From positions 1 through 64,000 of the forward strand of contig JANQNU010000015.1 of NCBI GenBank assembly GCA_028279405.1: a DNA stretch of 64,000 nt, in the 5' to 3' direction. The stretch comes from Phycisphaerae bacterium. GTDB lineage: Bacteria > Planctomycetota > Phycisphaerae > UBA1845 > Fen-1342. Positions 24,693-33,973 of this stretch are shown here, piece by piece. The notes beneath the pieces are model-generated. The model made no database searches and was not told the DNA's origin. It saw nothing but the letters and a program-made list of their open reading frames with translations. The first letter of the stretch is position 1. Each line of letters opens with the position of its first letter. Both the position numbers and the translations under genes were made by a program.

Positions 24693-25765
24693 CGTGCACC
24701 TCCCGACCGGCGGGCACGGGCCGGTTCGCTGCTGGTCTGTCGATCGAGGCCGCGTTCGTCGTTGGCATTGACGCGACCGTTACGGATGGTTTCGGACGAC
24801 GTACGCGTGGATTTCGTCGGGGCGGCCGCGGGCGCTTTCGCGCGGGCTGCGGCGACGAGGGGCGCCGGTAGGTCGACCTTCTCGATGTACCGCATTTCGT
24901 CGCCGGCGAACTTGGTCGCGATCACGCTACCGTTGGTGCGATCGATCTCCTGGACGCCGGTGCTGGAAGTGACCAGCAGGTTGCCGTTGCCGAGTTCGAT
25001 GACGCCGCGAAAGCCGCTCAGTCCCGGCGGGTCGAGCGTGCGGACGTGGTTGCCGTTCATGTCGACCTCGATGAGATTCCCGGCGCTGAAGTTCGCGACG
25101 ACGATCGTGTTGGCGGACGTCAGCGTCATCTGTTGCGGAAAGTCGAAGCCGCGACTGAAGATATCCAGGAACTTTCCGTCCAGTGCATATTGTGCGATAT
25201 GTTCGCGCCCGTCTGACGTGACGAGGATTCGATCGCTCAGCACGAGCATGTCGAACGGTCCTTCGATTCCGCCGTAGCGTTCGAAGACGAAGGCATCGAC
25301 GAGCACGCCCGCCGTGTCGAAGCGGACGCACGAGTGCGCGTTGTTGCGCACCGACGGACCGGAGTTGGCGACGAGCAGCGCACCGCCCGGCAGCAGCGTG
25401 ATGCCGCGGATGTTGTCGAGCACGCTCGTGTCGCGCACGCCGTTGTTGGAGAAGATTTTGACGTACTTGCCGGCCTGGGTGAACTCGAGCACCACGTCGC
25501 GAAACTGGTCGGAGACCAGGATCGAGCCGCGGCCGGAGTCGATCGCGTTCAACGGGCGGTTGAACACGTCGAAGCCTTCGACCGTACCGGGGTCGGCGAT
25601 GTAGTCATCGTCGATCAACGTGCCGTCGAACGGGTCGAACAGCATCACGTTGTCCGTGTCGGAGTTCGGAATGAGCAGCACATCGTCGGCAGTTGCGGTG
25701 CCGCGAGCGATACTCGCGAACACGACGCAGGCAACGAGCGCCGAGCGCCTTTGATTCCTCGTCAT
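24689..25765 (-). CDS. Secreted NHL/propeller-like protein
   Basis: This 358-residue exported protein has a signal peptide (SALVACVVFASIARGTATA). Repeats such as VEGFDVFNRPLNAIDSGRG, IRGITLLPGGALLVANSG, HIAQYALDGKFLDIFSRG and GFRGVIELGNGNLLVTSS resemble NHL or SMP-30-type propeller blades. There is no dockerin; the last 50 residues are Ala/Arg/Ser-rich and probably disordered. The ATG at 25765 was chosen because AAGGAG lies upstream. The gene overlaps the dockerin-bearing gene downstream by 4 bp, so the products are likely made together. Confidence 0.8.
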   Translation of the reverse strand: MTRNQRRSALVACVVFASIARGTATADDVLLIPNSDTDNVMLFDPFDGTLIDDDYIADPGTVEGFDVFNRPLNAIDSGRGSILVSDQFRDVVLEFTQAGKYVKIFSNNGVRDTSVLDNIRGITLLPGGALLVANSGPSVRNNAHSCVRFDTAGVLVDAFVFERYGGIEGPFDMLVLSDRILVTSDGREHIAQYALDGKFLDIFSRGFDFPQQMTLTSANTIVVANFSAGNLIEVDMNGNHVRTLDPPGLSGFRGVIELGNGNLLVTSSTGVQEIDRTNGSVIATKFAGDEMRYIEKVDLPAPLVAAARAKAPAAAPTKSTRTSSETIRNGRVNANDERGLDRQTSSEPARARRSGGAR

Positions 25766-25904
25766 TGGGTTTTGATCTCCTTGTTGGGCTTCTGTTCCCG
25801 CGCGGCCGTTCGAGATCGACGCCGCGCCCCTGACGCCCACCGATCATAGCGAAGCACGCCCGCTGCGCGAAATCGGTTTGGTTGCCGCGAACGCCCGATA
25901 AGCG

Positions 25905-26195
25905 CGTGACGTGGGCAGCAAGCTCCCTCTGCGAGGCCCGTGTCTACGCATGGTGCCGCGCCGTGCGACGTCGAAAAGCGCCCATGCGAGCCCGGAGCGC
26001 AAGCGACGGGTCAATGGCGGGCGAGACGCCCGCCCCACCCTTGTTTGACGCTCGCCCCACCCTTGTTTGACGCTCGCACCACCCTTGTTTGACGCTCGCA
26101 CCACCCTTGATTGACGCTCGTCCCACGCTGGTGTCAATAGACGTCACTCGCCGGGGTAGCTTGCTCTGCCACCCCAAGATGGGGTGGGGCACCGA
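25905..26195. repeat. Mosaic island of palindromic repeats
   Basis: No gene is visible. Modules: a degraded P5 (25914-25949; the loop TCTACGC is intact but the right stem arm is lost), a P1 copy at 25987-26010, P2 at about 26014-26040, the 22 bp tandem array described separately, and a P3 hairpin with AGA loop at 26169-26187. The island separates the secreted-protein pair from a hypothetical gene on the same strand. Confidence 0.83.
26033..26120. repeat. Four tandem 22 bp repeats
   Basis: Units at 26033-26054, 26055-26076, 26077-26098 and 26099-26120 each read ccccacccttgtttgacgct plus cg with one or two changes, and a partial fifth follows to 26131. The array starts inside the right flank of a P2 hairpin, so it looks like a local amplification of the repeat boundary. 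There are no spacers, so it is not a CRISPR array. Confidence 0.9.
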
Positions 26196-27842
26196 TTACG
26201 TGTTTCCTTCGATTGCGGCGCGGAGGCGACGGGTCAGTTCGGTCTGGAACGCGAACGCGCCGTCGCCCAGCACGCCGCCCGGGGGTTCCAGCACCATGGT
26301 GCCGTTGGCATGAGTGGTCGACTCGTTTGCCATTGCGATTCGAATGACGTCCAGCGGCAGGTCGCGGGGCAGCCGCGTGGCCGAATCATACTGCGATGCG
26401 TACTTCAGCCCGGCCTGCACGTCGAATTGCCAGGTGATGGCCAGCTGATCCGCGTGCCGCCGGTACCAATCGGTCTGCTCGCGGGCTTCGCGCGCGAGCC
26501 ATTTCATGAAGATCTGCATCGGTTCCGGCGGAACGCCGTCGTGCACGCCGGTCGCGTCGATGCGCCCGGTGCTGATGAGGACGTGCTTTTGTGGCCGGCC
26601 GCCGATCAGGGAAAGGCCGAGCCGCGCCGCGTGCGGCTCATCGGCCAGCCAGCGGACGGTTTGAAGCGGGATGCATCGGCGCTGCATGTCGGCGATGTCG
26701 CGCACGACCACCAGTGCATCGTCCCAGCGATTCCAGTACTGAATTGCGTCATCGAGGGGGACGCCGCAGAGCATCGCGACCAGGTGTCGTGCGATCCGCG
26801 GCGCGATCACGTCCTCGTCGTCGAGTGCTGCGAGTCCGGGGAGATCGGTCGCCACCAATTCGCCGGTGCCGGTGGCGTGTGCGGCGCAAAGGACGTGGCC
26901 CGAGCGTTTCTCCCACGGGGTCTCGCTGGCGAAAATCGTCGCAAAGGACTCGGCGTTGGCGAATTTCTTCCAGGCGCGATTCGAGAGGATGGCGCGCTGT
27001 CCGAATTGTCCGCCGACGAAGACGCCGTACGGGAACGCGTCCTTGAGCGCGAACCCGCGGCTCATGAAGTCGGAGTATTCGACGCGGGCTGACATGAGCC
27101 CGTGCGGATCGCGTTGCTCGGTCAGTCGAATTGCCGGATCGATCGCTTGTTGGAGCAGGGAGGTGAGGCAGGCCAGATCGAGCACGATGCAGCTTCGCGC
27201 CGCGAGCGGCTGGAGGTCGCGCCATTGGATTCGCAGCTTGCGGATCCAGTCAGCGTCCAGCACGCACACCCGACCACGCGCCCGCCTCCCCAGTTTGTCG
27301 AGAGAAGTCGGGGGTTCTTCGACCCGTACGCGCACGCCGGGCACCCGGTCGACCAGGGCGGCGAGGGACGCCGGGACGATCAGTTCCGCGTTCGCGATTG
27401 GAGGGCGCTGCTGCGACCAACGCGGCACGTTTGCCAGCGGGTGGCATTTCGGGTCGCGCTCGGCGACCGGATGAAAATCGAGCTGCGCGATCCACGCGCC
27501 GTCGTTCGGCGGTGGCAGGAGCAACTGCAGATGCGTCGCGTCTTCCGGGGACAGGACCCAGCCGAGCCGTTCGGTCTCCTGCGGGTCACCCACCGCGCTC
27601 AACGCCACCGCGACTTCCGCGATCGGCTGCTCGTCGCGCAAAAACCGCGCGACGACCGGCAGTGGACGTACTCCGGACGCTTGGGTCAGTGCGGCTCGCG
27701 CCAGGTACCACTGCGCCTTGCGGCAGCGGACCGGTGCGGATTCCAGCAAGCCGCCGCCATTCCACCTCCACGGGCGTTGCGTGGCCCCCTCCGTACGCAA
27801 CGCCCCGTGTGGACCGATTTTTGTCTGATCTCGTTTGCTCAT
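26196..27842 (-). CDS. Hypothetical protein, 548 residues
   Basis: I do not recognise this family. The protein is soluble-looking, without signal peptide or membrane helix, and well balanced in composition, so it is very likely real. Trp-rich and catalytic-looking stretches include WIAQLDFHPVAERDPKCHPL, RVCVLDADWIRKLRIQWRDL and QTDWYRRHADQLAITWQFDV. A clear Gly-rich segment, FPYGVFVGGQFGQRAIL, is near residue 270. The ATG at 27842 lies 27 bp from the divergent start of the CPBP protease gene, so the two share an upstream region. Confidence 0.62.
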   Translation of the reverse strand: MSKRDQTKIGPHGALRTEGATQRPWRWNGGGLLESAPVRCRKAQWYLARAALTQASGVRPLPVVARFLRDEQPIAEVAVALSAVGDPQETERLGWVLSPEDATHLQLLLPPPNDGAWIAQLDFHPVAERDPKCHPLANVPRWSQQRPPIANAELIVPASLAALVDRVPGVRVRVEEPPTSLDKLGRRARGRVCVLDADWIRKLRIQWRDLQPLAARSCIVLDLACLTSLLQQAIDPAIRLTEQRDPHGLMSARVEYSDFMSRGFALKDAFPYGVFVGGQFGQRAILSNRAWKKFANAESFATIFASETPWEKRSGHVLCAAHATGTGELVATDLPGLAALDDEDVIAPRIARHLVAMLCGVPLDDAIQYWNRWDDALVVVRDIADMQRRCIPLQTVRWLADEPHAARLGLSLIGGRPQKHVLISTGRIDATGVHDGVPPEPMQIFMKWLAREAREQTDWYRRHADQLAITWQFDVQAGLKYASQYDSATRLPRDLPLDVIRIAMANESTTHANGTMVLEPPGGVLGDGAFAFQTELTRRLRAAIEGNT

Positions 27843-27869
27843 GAGTGTATTATCCGCCTGGACGGGCCG

Positions 27870-28898
27870 ATGACAATTGGGGCTCCCATGAAACCGCGGC
27901 AGCGGCCGTGGTCAGGGACCATGCATCGGCTCCGGAATGCGAGGTCGCGCTTGCCCGACGAACAAGTCCACGTTGATGTCAGCTCCAACGGCGACGCTGA
28001 CGAAGCGGCGCCCGCTCCGGTCGATAGCCCGTCGCGGTTCGTGCCGACGGACGATGTGCCTGCGGCGCGACCGGTTTCGGTCCAATACGCATCGGTCAGT
28101 CCCCGGGAAATGCCGCTTGTCGGACCGCGGGAGGCGATCGCCGGCGTCCTTTCCACCGCCCTGATCGGGGCGACAACCCTCATCGGGTTGAGCATCCTTT
28201 TTTTCGGTGCCTTGCGGTTGATTGCGAATACGCCGCTCGATCTCAGCTACGTTCCCGAGCCAATCTTCTGGATCGTGTTCAAATGGACCGCGGCGGCCAT
28301 GACGCTGGGCGGGCTCCTGATGCTGGCCAGATGGCAGGCGCTGCCGCTCCGAACCTACGGTATTCGCGGCGATGGGCTCCATTGGCAGGTGCTGCTGTCA
28401 GTGCCGGCGTTGCTGGGCACGTACGCCGCTATGTTCTGTATCGCGATCTTTATCCTGATGGCGACGATCGGCGGGACCGGAGCCGAGCAGGACATCCAGC
28501 ATCGGATCGACTACCTCTCGCAGTTACCGCAATTCACCGTCTTGCAGACGTTACTGATGATGAGCGCGGTGGCGTTGCACGAAGAGTTGCTGTTCCGCGG
28601 AATGCTGATTCCCTACTTGCGCGGTCTGGGCATCGGCCGCTGGGGTGCGGTCGCAGTGTCGTCCATGATCTTCGGAATTCTTCATTTCGAGCAGGGCTGG
28701 ACCGGGATCGTGCAGATTTCCTGTATCGGCGCTGTCCTGGGCAGCGTGTTCGTGTTGACGCGAAGTTTGCTGACCGTCGTACTCGCCCACTTCCTCTTCG
28801 ACTTCTTCCAGGTGCTGCTGATCCAGAGCCTGCCCCTCGACCAGCTGATTCAGGACCTGGAGGCGATGAGCGAGACCGCGGCGTTGTTTGCCGGCTGA
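27870..28898 (+). CDS. CPBP-family intramembrane metalloprotease (Abi/CaaX-like)
   Basis: This 342-residue inner-membrane protein has a disordered N-terminus of about 90 residues, followed by at least six hydrophobic helices. The CPBP motifs are present: EELLFR (first Glu at about residue 238), FGILHFEQG with a metal-ligand-type His near 273, and a last His/Asp-bearing helix, VLAHFLFDFFQVL. The family includes CaaX-type proteases and bacteriocin-immunity proteins; which role applies here is open. ATG 27870 and ATG 27888 are both possible starts; the second has a better GGGG ribosome-binding site. Confidence 0.85.
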   Translation: MTIGAPMKPRQRPWSGTMHRLRNARSRLPDEQVHVDVSSNGDADEAAPAPVDSPSRFVPTDDVPAARPVSVQYASVSPREMPLVGPREAIAGVLSTALIGATTLIGLSILFFGALRLIANTPLDLSYVPEPIFWIVFKWTAAAMTLGGLLMLARWQALPLRTYGIRGDGLHWQVLLSVPALLGTYAAMFCIAIFILMATIGGTGAEQDIQHRIDYLSQLPQFTVLQTLLMMSAVALHEELLFRGMLIPYLRGLGIGRWGAVAVSSMIFGILHFEQGWTGIVQISCIGAVLGSVFVLTRSLLTVVLAHFLFDFFQVLLIQSLPLDQLIQDLEAMSETAALFAG

Positions 28899-28959
28899 CC
28901 CGTCACCGCGCTCCTGCTGGCGCCGGTAGGGCCCGCGGCGGGCGACGTGCATGTCCCCC

Positions 28960-29140
28960 CTCAAAGAAACGAGCCCCGAGCGCTAGCGAGGGGATCAAGG
29001 TGCGCGAGATCAAGGACCCCTTGCTTGCGCTCAGGGGAGGTGCCTCACCCTTTAGGGTGGGGGACGGAAACGAGTATTCGTCAGCCCCCCATCCCCTGGA
29101 AGAGCTGGGCACCGTGGCGCGAACGCGATCTGGTCCGCTT
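28960..29140. repeat. P1 and P3-like repeats upstream of coaX
   Basis: A P1 copy at 28970-28993 is followed by a short P3-type hairpin (caccc/gggtg around TTTA) near 29045-29060. The rest of 28899-29174 shows no gene. Confidence 0.72.
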
Positions 29141-29174
29141 GCTGCCGCTGTCGGTTGCCGGGTACGATCTCGCG

Positions 29175-29960
29175 ATGGGACGACTCACACCAGCGGACAC
29201 CATTCTCGCGATCGACATCGGCAACAGTCGGGTCGGCTTTGGCATCTGGGACCAGGATGCGTTGCACGATGTTCACCGTGTCGGCGCGCTCGACGATGAG
29301 GCCATTTCCGATGCTCTCGAAGCTGCCTGGAAGGCCGCGGCGTACTCGCGCCATCGTGCGGTCGTCATCGGCAGCGTGAACGAGGCCGTGGCGCGGCGCG
29401 TGGCGATGGCGGTCGAAGACATCTGTGACATGCCGGCAGTCGTGGTGCGTGACGAGGTGCCACTGCCGATGCCAATGGGCGTCGAGTACCCGGACGAGGT
29501 CGGCGTCGACCGCGTTTGCAGCGCCGCGGCGGCCTTCGACCGCCTTCATCAGGCCTGTGCCGTCGCGTCGTTCGGTACCGCGATCACGATCGACTGTGTA
29601 TCGGCAGAGGGGATGTTTCTCGGTGGGGCGATCCTGCCTGGACTGCAGCTATCCTGCGATGCCCTACGCGAGGGCACCGCCCAGCTGCCGCGCGTCGAGA
29701 CGCAGACGCCCGAGGGCCCGTTCGGTCGTAACACTGAACAAGCGATCGTCAACGGCGTCGCCTACGGGGCCGTCGGCGCGCTACGCGAGATCGTCGAACG
29801 GTATGCCACGGAACTGGGTACATGGCCGCAACTGGTCGTCACCGGCGGGAACGCCGGGCTCGTCGCCGAGCTGTCGGATTTCGTGGACAATGTCGTGCCC
29901 GATCTCTGCCTGATCGGGATCGCACTGGCCTACCGCCAAGCTGCCGGTGAGCCGAGCTAG
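29175..29960 (+). CDS. coaX: Type III pantothenate kinase
   Basis: This 261-residue enzyme phosphorylates pantothenate in the first step of coenzyme A biosynthesis, and needs a monovalent cation. It belongs to the ASKHA fold: phosphate-1 motif AIDIGNSRVGFGIW, then GVDRVCSAAAAF, the phosphate-2 motif SFGTAITIDCVS, and GGAILPGLQLSCDAL. Length is typical. The ATG at 29175 begins just before the first motif, and the upstream frame runs through repeats. The next gene starts within a few bases of the stop. Confidence 0.92.
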   Translation: MGRLTPADTILAIDIGNSRVGFGIWDQDALHDVHRVGALDDEAISDALEAAWKAAAYSRHRAVVIGSVNEAVARRVAMAVEDICDMPAVVVRDEVPLPMPMGVEYPDEVGVDRVCSAAAAFDRLHQACAVASFGTAITIDCVSAEGMFLGGAILPGLQLSCDALREGTAQLPRVETQTPEGPFGRNTEQAIVNGVAYGAVGALREIVERYATELGTWPQLVVTGGNAGLVAELSDFVDNVVPDLCLIGIALAYRQAAGEPS

Positions 29961-29964
29961 CTCG

Positions 29965-31155
29965 ATGGCCGAATCGGTTCCGCGCGAACCCACCCGCCCG
30001 TCGACAGCCGCATACTTCCAGGTGCTGACGGCGCCGGGACCGGCTGCAATCAGCTCGATTCGTATCATCGGACCCTCCGTCTCAACATTTGTCGGCAAAC
30101 ACCTCCAGATTAACGGAACCCGTCCGCCTCGGCAGGGTCAGGGCGACCTGCAGCGCGCGACGCTGCACGACACCGACGGAGCGGCGATCGACGATGTGCT
30201 GCTCTCCTGGCATTCCGACGGCGAGCCGGACCTGCGCGTCCATCTGCACGGCAGCGTCTGGTTGACGCAACGCTGCATCGAGCTGTTGCGAGCGCTGGGG
30301 TTCACGGCAATGCCGGACGCTGACGATTCGGTCGCGCCGCTCTGGCCCGGCTGCACGCAGGTGCAGCGAGAAGCGTTTGGACTCCTGCCCGCGATGACGA
30401 CTCCAGTCGGCGTGCAGTGGCTATTGTCACAATGTGCGCAGTTGCCGTCGGCGCTGGACCGCGAGCCCGCACCCTCGTCCGATGAGCTACGTCAAATTGC
30501 CGGGCGCTTTCGGCTCGTGGATTGGTTCCGTCGATCTGCGTCTGTTTTGTTGGCCGGGCCGCCCAACGCGGGAAAGAGCACGTTGATGAATGCGCTGGTC
30601 CACGACTCGGTCTCCCTTGTGTCGCCAACGCCAGGAACGACGCGCGACTGGGTCGAGGCGCCGGGCGTCGTTCGCGGCTTTCCCGTGACCTGGACAGACA
30701 CCGCGGGTGTTCGGCCCACTTTGGCCGCCGACGGGCTCGAGGCGGAAGGCATTCGGCGAACGCGCGAACAGATCGCGGAGTCCGATGCGACGATCGTCGT
30801 GCTCGACGCGGCCCGGGATGCGCGCGACGACCGTGTCCGGTTCGTTGACGAGTATGCCGACCTCGCGCCGGCTGCGGTCGCGCTCAACAAGTCGGACCTC
30901 GTTGCACCCACCATCGCTGATGCGACTGGCATCCTGACGGCGGCACTGAACGAGCTGCCGGCAGCCTGGCGGCCTTGCGCCGTACCGATTTCGGCACGCC
31001 AACGGTCAGGCCTCGAGGCGCTGTGTGATCGCCTCCTGGAAGGGATGGGGCGTCACACTACTGAGTTGGCAGCCCCGGCTGTGTTTACCGTCCGGCAGCA
31101 GCGCCTGTTGATGACCTGGGCGGAATCCGGTCGCATCGACATGGCCGCGCTGTAA
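29965..31155 (+). CDS. MnmE/TrmE-like GTPase lacking the C-terminal cysteine motif
   Basis: This 396-residue protein is shorter than the roughly 450-residue tRNA-modifying GTPase MnmE. The N-terminal tetrahydrofolate-binding-type domain is recognisable (AAYFQVLTAPGPAAISSIRI). The G domain has GPPNAGKS, SPTPGTTRDW, DTAG and NKSD, all as in MnmE. The protein ends ESGRIDMAAL, with no Cys and no C-x-GK ending, which in MnmE carries the residue needed for uridine-34 modification. It may be an MnmE homologue with another role, or a divergent planctomycete form. ATG 29965 is used; a GTG at 29947 overlaps coaX. It probably shares a transcript with coaX. Confidence 0.8.
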   Translation: MAESVPREPTRPSTAAYFQVLTAPGPAAISSIRIIGPSVSTFVGKHLQINGTRPPRQGQGDLQRATLHDTDGAAIDDVLLSWHSDGEPDLRVHLHGSVWLTQRCIELLRALGFTAMPDADDSVAPLWPGCTQVQREAFGLLPAMTTPVGVQWLLSQCAQLPSALDREPAPSSDELRQIAGRFRLVDWFRRSASVLLAGPPNAGKSTLMNALVHDSVSLVSPTPGTTRDWVEAPGVVRGFPVTWTDTAGVRPTLAADGLEAEGIRRTREQIAESDATIVVLDAARDARDDRVRFVDEYADLAPAAVALNKSDLVAPTIADATGILTAALNELPAAWRPCAVPISARQRSGLEALCDRLLEGMGRHTTELAAPAVFTVRQQRLLMTWAESGRIDMAAL

Positions 31156-31171
31156 CGTCCCGACGGCCGGA

Positions 31172-32080
31172 TTATGACGGGAGTTCGATTCCCAGAAACG
31201 ACATGACTTGTTGCAGGTCTTCCCACACCTTACGTTTCTCGCCGGGACTTCGCAGCAGGTAGGCCGGGTGAAACGTGGGCATCAGCCGACATGGTGGGAT
31301 CTCGAGGTGCGACAGGCCCGGCGGAGGAAAATCGTACCAGTTGCCGCGGAGCTTTCCGATCGGCGCTTTGCTTGCGAGCAGCGTTTGCGACGCCGGCCGT
31401 CCAAGGGCGACGATCGCTTTCGGGCGGATGATCGCGAGCTGCCGCCAAAGGTAGGGGGAGCACGCCTCCATCTCCGTTTCCTGTGGCGTTCGATTGCCCG
31501 GCGGTCGGCACTTGACCACGTTGCAGATGTACACCTGTTCACGCGTCAGCGTCATCGCTGCGATCATCCGCGTGAGCAATTGACCGGCCATGCCGACGAA
31601 CGGTTCACCTTGACGGTCCTCGTCCGCGCCCGGTCCTTCTCCGACGAACACCAACTCCGCTCGCGGATGACCGACGCCGAAAACGGTTTGCGTGCGCTTA
31701 GCGCACAGCTCGCAATGCTCACACCCCTTCACGTGCGTCGTATCGAGACGCGCAAGTTCTGCGCGGGCTTCATCCGCGGATAGCGACTCCGTGCAGAACG
31801 GTGGCAGGCCGCGATGGTCGGGAGCGATCGGCAGTGTCGGCGCGCCGGCGGTCGTCGTTGGACGGTCGACAGCTGTCGGTGGGCGCGTCTTGACGGCCGA
31901 TCGCGGCGTGTCAGGCCGCGCCGGTGCCCCTTTCGAGGGTGGCGCCGGGGCAGCTGGTCCGTCGTCCGCTGCCATGGTCGCCTGGACGCCGACGTGTCGG
32001 ACGCCGAGCCGATGCTCGTTGCGAAACCACTGGCGCAACAACTGCGCGACTGAACTTGGGTCGTTCGATGACACGATCAC
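31172..32080 (-). CDS. Type 4 (iron-sulfur) uracil-DNA glycosylase
   Basis: This enzyme excises uracil from DNA. The catalytic domain (last 200 residues) has the family pattern throughout: CEHCELC for the iron-sulfur cluster, GEGPGADEDRQGEPFVGMAG for the active site, YICNVVKCRPPGNRTP, and FHPAYLLRSPGEKRKVW. Before it lies an Ala/Pro/Thr-rich linker of about 60 residues, and a short helix (SSVAQLLRQWFRNEHRLGV) similar to N-termini of related planctomycete proteins. The start is uncertain: GTG 32080, GTG 32074, TTG 32110 and ATG 31975 are all open. It converges with the MnmE-like gene and diverges from the phosphoesterase gene. Confidence 0.9.
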   Translation of the reverse strand: MIVSSNDPSSVAQLLRQWFRNEHRLGVRHVGVQATMAADDGPAAPAPPSKGAPARPDTPRSAVKTRPPTAVDRPTTTAGAPTLPIAPDHRGLPPFCTESLSADEARAELARLDTTHVKGCEHCELCAKRTQTVFGVGHPRAELVFVGEGPGADEDRQGEPFVGMAGQLLTRMIAAMTLTREQVYICNVVKCRPPGNRTPQETEMEACSPYLWRQLAIIRPKAIVALGRPASQTLLASKAPIGKLRGNWYDFPPPGLSHLEIPPCRLMPTFHPAYLLRSPGEKRKVWEDLQQVMSFLGIELPS

Positions 32081-32179
32081 AAGGATACGGACCTTCCCGA
32101 CCCCGAACAAGCGCGACGGGCAGCGGCATTCGGGATCGGCTGGGATGGCAAGTCAGTACGCGATAGTTCGGAGCGCGCG

Positions 32180-33496
32180 ATGAGGAGTTTGTTGGTTATC
32201 GTGGTGGCGCTCGCGGGTAGCGGGTTGCTGTCGGCGTCGGACGAGTCATTACGATGGCTGCACCCGTCACAGGGTCGGCCGGTGATCGTATCGCCGAACG
32301 GGAGCTTTGCCGTTGTTGCGCAGGTCGAGAAGCGGGCACCGATCACCCTGACATTGCGCTCGCCGCACTTTCCACGGCACGAGCAGCCGTTGCGCGTGCC
32401 GCCGGACCTCGTGGACCAGCTGATTCGAAGCGACCCGGTAACGGTCACCGTGCCGGCGGACGTGCCGGTGCAAACGTACGATCTCGTAATCAAGCAGGAC
32501 AATCGCGAAACGGTGATCCGCAATGCGGTGGCGCTGTGTCGCGACTTCGAGCGGTTCCGGGTCGTGCACCTCGCGGGATTTCATGTGGGTGACCCGACAG
32601 CTCCCCGAGCGGACGCGCGACTGGTACACGAAGTCAACCTGGTCGGGCCTGACCTGGTCGTCTGCACCGGCGACTACATCGCACCCAGCCACCCCGATCG
32701 TACAGGTGCCTGGCGCCGACTGATGGACACGTTCGCACAGCTCGATGCGCCCGTGCTGATGGCCTGTGGCGACGAAGACGCGATCGAAGACTTCAACCAG
32801 ACCTGCGCCGTCGGCGCCATCGGTATGGTCAATTACGGGCCCTTCCAGGGGATCGTGCTGTACGATCCGGGTACCACGATGGACTCGGAGCAGTTGAGCT
32901 GGATCGAGCAAGTGCTCGAGCGCGGCTCGGCAGGCGCTACGTTCATTCTTTCGCACGCGCCGGACCCTTCGCCGATCGTGGCTTGGAAACGAAAGGGCCG
33001 CCTGTCGGAGTTGCTCAGCGCGCGGCGCCAATCGATCGCATGGTTCACCGACTGGGACGCTTCCGCAACGGTTTTCGGCGAGGTCAACCTGTTGCGAACG
33101 TTGCCCGCGAGCGCCACGACGCGCAAGCAGGCGCCCGGCGTTCCGCACTTCCGGGTCGTCGATATCAACGGTGATCGGATCGTACCGTTGCCGGTCGGCG
33201 CCACGGGTTCGATTCCGGTCGGCAAGCTGCGGCTTGTCAGCCGGTCGCCCAACGACGGCACAAGTGAGAAAGTCGAGTTTACGTTCGTCAACACGCACGA
33301 GTTCCCGATCGCGGGCGCGTTGGTGACTGCCTACGTTCAGAAGCCAACCGGGGTCGCGGGTCAACTCGTACAGCCGCCGGCGTGCACCAATGCGCGCATG
33401 CGCCACGTCGCCGACTTCGGCACGTTCTGGCGTTGCCAGGCACGTGCCGACTTGCCCGCCCGGGGGTCGGTGAGCGTTATATTCGCCGCCCCCTGA
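32180..33496 (+). CDS. Secreted metallophosphoesterase-like protein, degenerate active site
   Basis: This 438-residue exported protein has a signal peptide (SLLVIVVALAGSGLLSA). The middle resembles a calcineurin-type phosphoesterase: RFRVVHLAGFHVGD stands where DxH is expected, VVCTGDYI matches GDxx, ACGDEDAI replaces GNHD/E, and FILSHAP keeps the later His. Several metal ligands therefore appear changed, so activity is doubtful. The first 130 residues look like an Ig-like beta-domain, and the C-terminal 100 residues another beta-domain. No signal-dependent partner is adjacent. Confidence 0.72.
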   Translation: MRSLLVIVVALAGSGLLSASDESLRWLHPSQGRPVIVSPNGSFAVVAQVEKRAPITLTLRSPHFPRHEQPLRVPPDLVDQLIRSDPVTVTVPADVPVQTYDLVIKQDNRETVIRNAVALCRDFERFRVVHLAGFHVGDPTAPRADARLVHEVNLVGPDLVVCTGDYIAPSHPDRTGAWRRLMDTFAQLDAPVLMACGDEDAIEDFNQTCAVGAIGMVNYGPFQGIVLYDPGTTMDSEQLSWIEQVLERGSAGATFILSHAPDPSPIVAWKRKGRLSELLSARRQSIAWFTDWDASATVFGEVNLLRTLPASATTRKQAPGVPHFRVVDINGDRIVPLPVGATGSIPVGKLRLVSRSPNDGTSEKVEFTFVNTHEFPIAGALVTAYVQKPTGVAGQLVQPPACTNARMRHVADFGTFWRCQARADLPARGSVSVIFAAP

Positions 33497-33529
33497 GTCA
33501 ACGTGTTCACGCCGCCTGCCCCAACGAGA

Positions 33530-33890
33530 GCGGTCCAGTAGCCAAAGGGTGGGGCGGGCGTCTCGCCCGCCTTCGATCTCGGGTGGCACTGGCGGCTTGT
33601 CCGGGCAGCAAGCTGCCAGGGTGAGGCAGGCGTCTACGCCGCTTGCCCCGGCAAGAACGTCCATCAACATATTAGGGTGGGGCGGGCGTCTCGCCCGCCG
33701 TCAACGGAGTTGTTCGTCTCGCGCATCTTGAACCGCTCGCTTGCGCTCGCGGCTCGTGGTGATAGGGGTCGTCGATGCGAGCCCGGAGCGCAAGCGACGG
33801 GTCTTCCCCCGCGCCCAGATGGCGTTGGGCACCGACGATGAACCAGGCTCTCGTCACAACGAGCCCCGAGCGCGAGCGAGGGGATAGCGT
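33530..33890. repeat. Mosaic island of palindromic repeats
   Basis: No gene is visible in 33497-33973. Modules: P2 at 33548-33571, a truncated P4 joined directly to a P5 double hairpin (33604-33647; one G-T wobble in the second stem), P2 at 33674-33700, a facing P1 pair (33733-33756 with 33778-33801), and a lone P1 at 33860-33883. The fusion of half a P4 to P5 shows that modules insert into or recombine with each other. Confidence 0.86.
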
Positions 33891-33973
33891 TGCGAACGAC
33901 CGTGTAACACGATGTTTGATCGGCTCCGGGAAGACCCGCTGCAGCGGCGCGGCGCCTGGCATATACTCGTGCG

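Noticed and set aside
23628-25277. A 549-codon plus-strand frame opposite the secreted propeller genes
   Set aside because: It runs antisense to two genes with signal peptides, ribosome-binding sites and dockerin motifs. The product has no domain pattern.
26033-26120. Possible CRISPR array
   Set aside because: The 22 bp units are directly adjacent with no spacers, and no cas gene is present.
28947-29174. Longer N-terminus for the pantothenate kinase
   Set aside because: The frame upstream of 29175 runs through P1 and P3 repeats and has no similarity to the enzyme; the first conserved motif begins just after the chosen ATG.
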